A DNA stretch of 19,866 nt from JAVVRI01 sp036654795. Lineage in GTDB: Bacteria; Bacteroidota; Bacteroidia; Bacteroidales; Tannerellaceae. A model generated the notes under the pieces. The model was not told the DNA's origin, made no database searches, and saw nothing but the letters and a program-made list of their open reading frames with translations. The translations under genes and the position numbers were made by a program. Of the stretch, positions 14,604-19,866 are shown one piece after another (position 1 is the first letter of the stretch; each line of letters begins with the position of its first letter). The DNA lies in NCBI GenBank assembly GCA_036654795.1, contig JAVVRI010000038.1:1-19866 (forward strand), written 5' to 3'.

Positions 14604-15994
14604 AATATAGCTGGTTTGTCCTATTTATATGTTTGAGTCTGACCGTAATGGCTCAGAACTCTTCAAAAGTGAAGCAACTGGAGAAGCAGCGCAAGGCCGC
14701 GCTGGCAGAAATTGAAATGACAAATCAGTTATTGAAGGAGACAAGCCAGACGGCAAAGAACTCTCTGAACCGATTGAACCTGATTGTAAATCAGATCCTA
14801 TCCCGTAAGAAGGTGATCAATATCTTAAGCGAAGAGGTGACGGCCATTGATCAGCAGATGGGCAGCATGCAGTCCGAAATCAATAAATTGGAGCGAGAGC
14901 TGGGCGGTAAGCGTGCCAACTACAGCAAGTCCGTGAAGGGCTTGTATAAGCGCCATTCCTCGCAGGACAAACTGTTGTACATTCTTTCGGCAGACAACTT
15001 TTCACAGTCCCTTCGCCGACTTCGCTACTTGCGCGAATATGCCGATTGGCAGAAGCGTCAGGCTACCGAGATCATCGGAAAGCAGCAGGAGATAGCGCAT
15101 AAGCGTGCGGAACTGGAAAAGGTACGCAGCGACAAGCGCTCCTTGCTGGGCGTCCGCGAGCAGGAAAGCCAGAAGCTACAAACCGAGGAGTCGAGCCAGA
15201 AGATAGAGGTGCAGCAACTGACGAAGAAGCAGAAACAACTACAGGCAGATCTGAAGAAGAAACAGCGTCAGGCAGACGCCCTAAACCGCCGCATAGAACA
15301 GCAGATTGCAGAAGAAATAGCTCGTGCAGAAGCCGAAGCAAAGGCCGAACGCGAACGATTGGAGCGTGAGCGCATCGCCCGCCTTGAGCGCGAACGTAGG
15401 GCACGTGAAAAGGCTGCGGCAGAAGCAGCTGCGATAGCGTCCAACAACAAGAAATCATCCAGAAAGAAAGCAGTCGAAAAGCCTGCTCCCGAACCTGCGC
15501 CTGAACCTACTCCTGAGCCTATTCGCGAAGAGCGTGTGGCCGAAACGAAAGGCGGCTACGCCATGACTCGTGCTGAGAAGCGTCTATCCGACGACTTTGC
15601 CGGCAACCAGGGGCGTTTGCCTTACCCTGTGTCCGGTCGCCATACCATTGTGGCCACTTTCGGAGTGCAGCAACATCAAGAATTGAAATATGTACGTACC
15701 AATAATAGCGGCATCGACATACAGACCTCTCCCGGTACGGATGCCCGTTCTATTTTTAACGGGGTGGTGACGCGTGTGTTCGTGGTGCCGGGTTATAATA
15801 ATTCCGTCATCGTGCGCCATGGTAACTNNNNNNNNNNTCTGAGTCAGGTCTATGTTAAGGCTGGCGATCAGGTAAGTACCCGTCAGGCCATTGGTAAGAT
15901 TTATACAGATACAGAGGACGGCAACGCGACCATCCTCCACTTCCAGTTATGGAAGGAGAAGACGAAGTTGAACCCGCTTCCGTGGTTGGATTAG
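14600..15994 (+). CDS. EnvC-like LytM (M23) protein, probably catalytically inactive
   Basis: About 464 residues as assembled. A signal peptide (1-18, ...TVMA|QN) is followed by a long coiled coil (about 20-275, rich in Lys, Gln, Glu and Arg), a Pro-Glu repeat linker (about 300-315, PAPEPAPEPTPEP) and a C-terminal LytM/M23 domain (about 345-464). Active M23 peptidases bind zinc with HxxxD and HxH. Here Asn369 replaces the first His (N-S-G-I-D373) and Ile445 replaces the first His of HxH (I-L-H447). With two ligands lost the domain should not cleave peptidoglycan. This matches EnvC, which activates cell-wall amidases at division. An assembly gap of 10 N at 15828-15837 lies within the domain. 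The gene is coupled to DUF4292 by ATGA, and its TAG stop overlaps the convergent flippase stop. Confidence 0.88.
   Translation: MKYSWFVLFICLSLTVMAQNSSKVKQLEKQRKAALAEIEMTNQLLKETSQTAKNSLNRLNLIVNQILSRKKVINILSEEVTAIDQQMGSMQSEINKLERELGGKRANYSKSVKGLYKRHSSQDKLLYILSADNFSQSLRRLRYLREYADWQKRQATEIIGKQQEIAHKRAELEKVRSDKRSLLGVREQESQKLQTEESSQKIEVQQLTKKQKQLQADLKKKQRQADALNRRIEQQIAEEIARAEAEAKAERERLERERIARLERERRAREKAAAEAAAIASNNKKSSRKKAVEKPAPEPAPEPTPEPIREERVAETKGGYAMTRAEKRLSDDFAGNQGRLPYPVSGRHTIVATFGVQQHQELKYVRTNNSGIDIQTSPGTDARSIFNGVVTRVFVVPGYNNSVIVRHGNXXXXLSQVYVKAGDQVSTRQAIGKIYTDTEDGNATILHFQLWKEKTKLNPLPWLD
15828..15837. other. Assembly gap of 10 N inside the LytM domain
   Basis: The frame is kept across the gap, leaving four unknown residues between HGN and LSQVYVKAGD. 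Family members usually have seven residues there (YLTVYxN), so the true gap is probably 19 bases and 10 N is a placeholder. The flanking bases, T before and T after the gap, fit Tyr (TAY) and Asn (AAT) codons. Confidence 0.9.
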
Positions 15995-17277
15995 CGGGAG
16001 AAGCGTTGCGTCAGTTTGTCTTTTAGGTAGAGCCAGTCCGTCCGTTCGGGCAGAAACTCACGAAGGCGTGCCCCCGTCTGGCGAGTAAAGATGGTGAGTG
16101 AGAAAGCCAGCATGGCGCAGAAAGCAATGCTGGTACTAAAGGCCGAGCCCGTCACCCCATAGCGAGGGATCAGCAGGTAGCCCGCCAACAATAAGGTGAG
16201 TAGCCCGATGCAAGAACTGTAGGTGCTATATCGAATCTTGCCGCTGCCAATAAAGTAATGCCCCAAAATGCTGTTACACCCCAACGCCACTACTCCGAAT
16301 GAAAGCCCTACTACCACCATTCGCATCCCTTTAAACTCGGCACTAAACAGATAATCCGTGTAAACCCACTCCGGAATTAGCAAGATACACCCCATTACAA
16401 ACGTCATGGCGCAGAAGGTCAACTTGAATAGTTGCAGCGTGATGCGCTTTTGTTCGGCCGTGTCGGGCGTTTTGGCGATGCTGCTATATTCAATGAAGCA
16501 GATGCTTCTGCTGATGTGCCAAGCACTTTCAGATATTTTGGTGCCCGCATCCAGCAGCCCGACAGCACCCAGGCCGGAGAAGTGCTGTATCAGAAAGTAA
16601 TTCAAGCGGGTTGTGCAGTTCTCTGCCAGATTGTCCGCGCTGCTCCACAGACCATAAGCAAACATCTTTTTCATAATGACCATGAGCGGAGTCCGTCCAC
16701 CCTCTGCCTCCTTTTCCCGTTTCATCAGGTAGGGCAGAATCCAGACGAGGCTGACGGTGAAAGCAATGCCGTTGGCCACGTATAACCCCGTTAGATAAGC
16801 CGGGACATCCTGCCTTTCTGCGACAGCCTCGAGATAAAGCACGAGGACGACGAGCAGTCCGCCTTGCAGCATAAAGGTGAGGTTGAAGCCCCTCATCCGA
16901 TCTTTACCCAAGAGAAACCGGGAATTGGCAGCTATCAACGAGTTTACTACCGCCAGCAAATAGACATCGCCCCCATATCCGGCGGGAATGAGCCCGATCA
17001 GCGCCATGATTCCGCATGCAGCAGCCGATCCGATCAGCGCCCATAGGTAGGCGGGTAGAAAGATCATCCGGAAGGAGTAGCGGTTCATAAAATAGACAAT
17101 CGTATTGCCACACAGTACGCTGTTCACCATGACGGCAATGTTCATTGAAGCAATGATCAGCCCGATCAGTCCCAGCCCGTCTGCCCCCAATACCTTTGCG
17201 TTAATAAAGATCAGCAGCAAGTTGAGGAAAGCAATGAGGTAGCGCGTCCCGATGACTCCGAGTATTTTTCTGAACAT
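15991..17277 (-). CDS. Polysaccharide biosynthesis flippase (Wzx/MATE-like)
   Basis: A 428-residue integral membrane protein with roughly 12 hydrophobic helices in the two-half pattern of polysaccharide exporters of the MOP superfamily. Supporting segments: the start GVIGTRYLIAFLNLLLIFIN, the AKVLGADGLGLIGL loop typical of Wzx-like proteins, and repeats of similar loops in the second half (SGLGAVGLLDAG, YGVTGSAFSTS). These proteins move lipid-linked sugar units across the inner membrane. No glycosyltransferase is nearby, so which polysaccharide is handled is unknown. The start lies 2 bases after the stop of the M20 gene, which suggests coupling. The TAA stop shares the bases TTAG with the TAG of the convergent EnvC-like gene, so there is no room for a normal terminator. 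Confidence 0.85.
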   Translation of the reverse strand: MFRKILGVIGTRYLIAFLNLLLIFINAKVLGADGLGLIGLIIASMNIAVMVNSVLCGNTIVYFMNRYSFRMIFLPAYLWALIGSAAACGIMALIGLIPAGYGGDVYLLAVVNSLIAANSRFLLGKDRMRGFNLTFMLQGGLLVVLVLYLEAVAERQDVPAYLTGLYVANGIAFTVSLVWILPYLMKREKEAEGGRTPLMVIMKKMFAYGLWSSADNLAENCTTRLNYFLIQHFSGLGAVGLLDAGTKISESAWHISRSICFIEYSSIAKTPDTAEQKRITLQLFKLTFCAMTFVMGCILLIPEWVYTDYLFSAEFKGMRMVVVGLSFGVVALGCNSILGHYFIGSGKIRYSTYSSCIGLLTLLLAGYLLIPRYGVTGSAFSTSIAFCAMLAFSLTIFTRQTGARLREFLPERTDWLYLKDKLTQRFSR

Positions 17278-17279
17278 AT

Positions 17280-18347
17280 TTATACGATAATCAATCCGTT
17301 GAGCAACTGTACGTACGTGTCGATGGCTTCGCGTATCTCCATGCAGCAGATATACTCATCGGCTGTGTGCGAGCGAGCAGAGTTTCCCGGTCCTATCTTG
17401 ACCGACGGGAAGGGCATCAGTGCCTGGTCGCTGAGTGTGGGCGATCCGAAAGGCTCTTTTCCCAACAAGACGGCACGGCGTACGAAGGGATGCGTCAGGT
17501 TGGTGCTCGAGGAGTTGAGGCGCAAGCTGCGTGCCTTTACTTCGCACGTTACCTGCCTGCTGATCTGTTCGAGCAGTTCTTCGTTTGTGTAGCAATCGTT
17601 GCTGCGCACATCCACTGTAAATTCGCACTTGTCCGGTATCACGTTGTGTTGCGTCCCGGCGTGTATCATGGTGACGGTCATCTTTATCGGGTCTAAAAAG
17701 TCGCTGTGCTCATCGAACTGGTAGGTGTGAAACCATTTGATGTTTTGCATTGCCAGATCGATGGCGTTTATCCCTTCGTGGCGGGCGGCATGGCCGGACT
17801 TTCCGTGGGAGGTACAGTCTAGTACCATCAGCCCCATCTCGGCAACCGCCGGCTGCATGCCTGTCGGCTCGCCTACAATGGCGAAGGAAACGGATGGCAG
17901 ATCGGGCAAAACGCTTTCTAATCCGTTCTTGCCGGACACCTCTTCTTCGCACGAGGCAAGGAAGATCAGGTTATAAGGTTGTTCGGATTCGCTTAACCGG
18001 ATGAAGGCTCCGTAGAGCGACACAACGCTGGCTCCGGCATCATTGCTGCCGAGTCCGTAAATGCGGTCATCATCGCCCTCTTCCGGGGTATAGGGATCCT
18101 TCGTCCAGCCTGCTGCCGGTCGTACGGTGTCGATGTGCGAATTGAGCAATAAGGTGGGTTTGTCTAACCGGAAAATTGGGGCGGCAATCCATAGATTGTT
18201 CCCTTTCCGGTGCACTTTGTGCCCCTTCGACAGCCATACCTGCTCCAGATAGTCGGCAACGGCTGCCTCTTCCCTGCTCAAAGAAGGTCTGACAATCATT
18301 CCCTTCAGCAGGTCTATAGCTTCGTAATATGCCTCTTCTCTTTTCAT
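17280..18347 (-). CDS. argE: M20 metallo-hydrolase, ArgE-like N-acyl amino acid deacylase
   Basis: A 355-residue cytoplasmic M20 family enzyme with a two-metal site. Visible ligands are His71 and Asp73 (NSHIDTVRP), Asp103 (GLGSNDAGAS), the Glu pair at 135-136 (SCEEEVSG), Glu in VGEPTG, and His327 (SARSHTADEY). The dimerisation insert HGKSGHAARHEG is present. Length and the SNDAG version of the motif match ArgE-type deacylases of Bacteroidetes, which take the acyl group off N-acetyl- or N-succinyl-ornithine/citrulline. In Bacteroides fragilis the arginine pathway is known to use succinylated intermediates, so desuccinylation is likely here, but the substrate cannot be read from the sequence. 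A dipeptidase is the main alternative. It lies 12 bases after ribF and 2 bases before the flippase. Confidence 0.78.
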   Translation of the reverse strand: MKREEAYYEAIDLLKGMIVRPSLSREEAAVADYLEQVWLSKGHKVHRKGNNLWIAAPIFRLDKPTLLLNSHIDTVRPAAGWTKDPYTPEEGDDDRIYGLGSNDAGASVVSLYGAFIRLSESEQPYNLIFLASCEEEVSGKNGLESVLPDLPSVSFAIVGEPTGMQPAVAEMGLMVLDCTSHGKSGHAARHEGINAIDLAMQNIKWFHTYQFDEHSDFLDPIKMTVTMIHAGTQHNVIPDKCEFTVDVRSNDCYTNEELLEQISRQVTCEVKARSLRLNSSSTNLTHPFVRRAVLLGKEPFGSPTLSDQALMPFPSVKIGPGNSARSHTADEYICCMEIREAIDTYVQLLNGLIIV

Positions 18348-18359
18348 CTTTGAAATAGA

Positions 18360-19292
18360 TTAAATAGTTTTGTTTAGTATTTGTCTGACGTTTTCCCTAT
18401 CGTTTTGGAGTTGCTCTTTCAGCTTTTCCAGGTTGTCGAAACGTTTGTCTTCGCGTATATAATAAATAAACGATACGTTAACTTCTGTATGATAAATATC
18501 ATCGGAGAAATCAAGGATGTTGACTTCCAGTGAGATGTTCTCGCCATTATCCAGTGTCGGACGTCGGCCGATGTAGAGCATGCCCATTTGTTGTCTTCCC
18601 TCTATCTCCACCCATACAGCATAAACGCCGATACCGGGCAGCACCTTGAAGGGCTCGTCCACCTCGATGTTTGCCGTCGGGAAGCCAATTGTGCGCCCCA
18701 CTTTGTAGCCACTAACGATGTGTCCTTTCAGGCAATAGTGATAACTCAGTAACCGTCCGGCCTCTTCTACCCGGCAAATGGAGAGTAGTCGGCGTATTTC
18801 GGAGGAGCTGACGACGGTCTGACCGTCCACATACGGCTTGGCCTTGACCACCTCCATGCCACAAGCAGCACCATAGGCCACATATTGCTCGAAACCATCC
18901 GCGCGGTCGCGCCCGAAGCGGTGGTCATATCCAATTAGCAACGTGCTGACAGATAGCTTTTCGTGTAAGACCATCGTGATAAATTCCTGAGCCGACAAGT
19001 GGGAAAGTGCTAATGTAAAATCCAGCACGAAGCATTCGTCTACGCCGGTAGTAGCCAGCTGTTCTAACTTCTCTTCATAGGAATTAAGTAGTTTGGGCTG
19101 ATAGTCGGCCTGTAGCACGGCGCGCGGATGTTCGGCAAAAGTGATGATGGCGGCCGGCAGATTACGTTCTTCGGCCAGTCTTTCCAACTGACTGATCAGA
19201 AACCGGTGTCCCAAATGCACCCCATCGAAGAACCCGATGGTAGCAACATATCCTTTTTTGTTTGACGGATGGCTGTTTCGTGAAATATTCAT
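18360..19292 (-). CDS. ribF: Bifunctional riboflavin kinase / FAD synthetase
   Basis: A 310-residue two-domain enzyme making FMN from riboflavin and then FAD. The N-terminal adenylyltransferase domain (about 14-165) has GFFDGVHLGHR (20-30), the nucleotidyltransferase HxGH-like motif, then LLIGYDHRFGRDRADG near 118-133 and SSSEIRRLL (162-170). The C-terminal flavokinase domain (about 185-305) has GHIVSGYKVGRTIGFPTAN (190-208) and the EVNILDF segment with Glu256. Full length, no missing motif. It is first in the minus-strand run, 12 bases before the M20 gene, and is read from a good Bacteroides promoter. ATG 19292 is chosen because it is the first start before the HxGH block and lies just downstream of that promoter. 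Confidence 0.97.
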   Translation of the reverse strand: MNISRNSHPSNKKGYVATIGFFDGVHLGHRFLISQLERLAEERNLPAAIITFAEHPRAVLQADYQPKLLNSYEEKLEQLATTGVDECFVLDFTLALSHLSAQEFITMVLHEKLSVSTLLIGYDHRFGRDRADGFEQYVAYGAACGMEVVKAKPYVDGQTVVSSSEIRRLLSICRVEEAGRLLSYHYCLKGHIVSGYKVGRTIGFPTANIEVDEPFKVLPGIGVYAVWVEIEGRQQMGMLYIGRRPTLDNGENISLEVNILDFSDDIYHTEVNVSFIYYIREDKRFDNLEKLKEQLQNDRENVRQILNKTI

Positions 19293-19309
19293 TCTCTGTT
19301 ATTCTACCT

Positions 19310-19340
19310 GAAATATATATTTGTTGCAAACTTAATCAAA
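19310..19340 (-). promoter_or_regulatory. Bacteroides-type promoter for ribF
   Basis: On the minus strand, TTTG (19340-19337) is followed after exactly 19 bases by TATATTTC (19317-19310), one base off the TAnnTTTG consensus. The spacing is ideal, and the box lies 17 bases before the ribF start. This is the best two-element promoter in the window. Confidence 0.6.
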
Positions 19341-19495
19341 AAAAGGCAAACGTCCGGGTAGGGAATGCCTAAAATCAGGGCAATCACATCAAAATTAAGT
19401 TTTAAGCTTAAAAAACAGATGGATTGAATCTTGTAATACATTCGTCCGAACTATTCGTCCTTTCTATGCTAACATTTAGATCAAAGCATTACTCT

Positions 19496-19595
19496 AATTA
19501 TACTTTTGAGCTAGCTGAAAATCTATTTTGAGCTAGCTCAAAAATAATTATGAGCAAGGTCGAAATCTATTTTGAGCCTGCTCAAAAGTATAATT
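19496..19595. repeat. Four tandem 22-bp palindromic units (array 2)
   Basis: TTTTGAG, or TTATGAG in unit 3, starts at 19504, 19526, 19548 and 19570, an exact 22-bp period. Unit 2 is a perfect 18-bp palindrome, TTTTGAGCTAGCTCAAAA. Unit 1 has one mispair, unit 4 only a mispaired centre, and unit 3 is the most decayed. Linkers read TCTA, ATAA and TCTA. The outer ends form a perfect 16-bp inverted repeat (AATTATACTTTTGAGC at 19496-19511 against 19580-19595). The array lies between ribF and the edge gene, outside both inferred transcripts. The core sequence is unrelated to that of array 1. Confidence 0.9.
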
Positions 19596-19641
19596 GCATA
19601 TAAGAAAACAATTAAAACATCTGGTCTTTTTTATTAATTTA

Positions 19642-19692
19642 CTGCATGTTAGAGCTAGTACGTCTGCATGCTGACCTGAACCGTCTGCTACT
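19642..19692 (+). repeat. Weak direct repeat of 21-22 bp before the edge gene
   Basis: CTGCATG at 19642-19648 recurs at 19664-19670 (22 bp on), and CGTCTGC at 19661-19667 recurs at 19682-19688 (21 bp on). Only short cores match. The rest of 19293-19782 outside array 2 holds small palindromes (TTTTAAGCTTAAAA at 19400-19413, AAGATT/AATCTT at 19720-19733) and no gene that I can support. Confidence 0.35.
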
Positions 19693-19782
19693 ACTTGTTG
19701 AAAAAGCATACAAATCGAGAAGATTTGAATCTTAATTTTGGTACGGTTGCTTTGGAATAAGGTTTGTGCGCTCGTTTTTTAC

Positions 19783-19790
19783 TATATTTG
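19783..19790 (+). promoter_or_regulatory. Candidate -7 box for the edge gene
   Basis: TATATTTG, a full match to TAnnTTTG, lies 26 bases before the ATG at 19817. The nearest TTTG upstream (19763-19766) is only 16 bases away, shorter than usual. Confidence 0.45.
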
Positions 19791-19816
19791 TAGCACCGTT
19801 AAAATACAGGAGCATT

Positions 19817-19866
19817 ATGGATAGAAAAAAGTTACCCATTGGGATAAGCGATTATAAGGCGCTCAT
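19817..19866 (+). CDS. 5' end of a probable AAA-ATPase/DUF1703-type protein (cut by the window edge)
   Basis: Sixteen full codons read MDRKKLPIGISDYKAL and continue beyond the edge. The start K-K-L-P-I-G-I-x-D-(F/Y)-x-x-L is what I recall for the many-copy Bacteroides proteins with an N-terminal AAA-ATPase-like domain and a C-terminal PD-(D/E)xK nuclease-like domain (DUF1703), where YVDKT normally follows. That next motif is out of view, so the call is tentative. The start is well supported: AGGAG (19808-19812) lies 4 bases before the ATG, one of the few real Shine-Dalgarno sites here, and a -7 box precedes it. Confidence 0.6.
   Translation, partial: MDRKKLPIGISDYKAL

Noticed and set aside
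19496..19595. Miniature inverted-repeat transposon
   Set aside because: The outer 16-bp inverted repeat is explained by the palindromic units themselves, and no clear target-site duplication was seen.

Overview
The window looks like chromosomal DNA of a Bacteroidales bacterium, most likely Bacteroides or Phocaeicola. The evidence is a DUF4292 lipoprotein, a large plant-type IspG, a patatin/outer-membrane-barrel fusion, promoter-like TAnnTTTG boxes (the Bacteroides -7 element) and A-rich ribosome-binding regions instead of strong Shine-Dalgarno sites. A run of 10 N at 15828-15837 shows that this is a draft assembly. No rRNA, tRNA, CRISPR array, insertion sequence or integrase was seen.

Layout. 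(1) 75-6118, minus strand: uup-type ABC-F ATPase, MFS transporter, patatin phospholipase with outer-membrane barrel, and a DUF2461 protein, followed by a hairpin terminator at the left edge. (2) 6119-6482: a divergent intergenic region with four tandem 22-bp palindromes. (3) 6483-11464, plus strand: rpoN (sigma-54), a small PAP2-like membrane protein, gcvH, purE and ispG. A large inverted array of 7-bp repeats lies between purE and ispG. (4) 11553-15994, plus strand: dut, then a TPR protein, a DUF4292 lipoprotein and an EnvC-like LytM protein joined by ATGA overlaps. These last three look like a coupled envelope module. (5) 15991-19292, minus strand: ribF, an ArgE-like M20 deacylase and a polysaccharide flippase, tightly packed. 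The flippase stop codon overlaps the stop of the EnvC-like gene. (6) 19293-19816: a second divergent intergenic region with a second four-copy array of 22-bp palindromes. (7) 19817 to the edge: the first 16-17 codons of a plus-strand gene, probably an AAA-ATPase/DUF1703-type protein.

Most genes are ordinary housekeeping or envelope genes. The most unusual signal is non-coding. Both divergent intergenic regions, and no other part of the window that I could see, contain four tandem units with an exact 22-bp period. Each unit is a palindrome. The palindromic core differs completely between the two loci (GCCGACA/TGTCGGC against TTTTGAGC/GCTCAAAA), while a TCTAT-like linker recurs in both. Each array is centred, within a few bases, midway between the two inferred divergent promoters. 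I do not recognise this element class.
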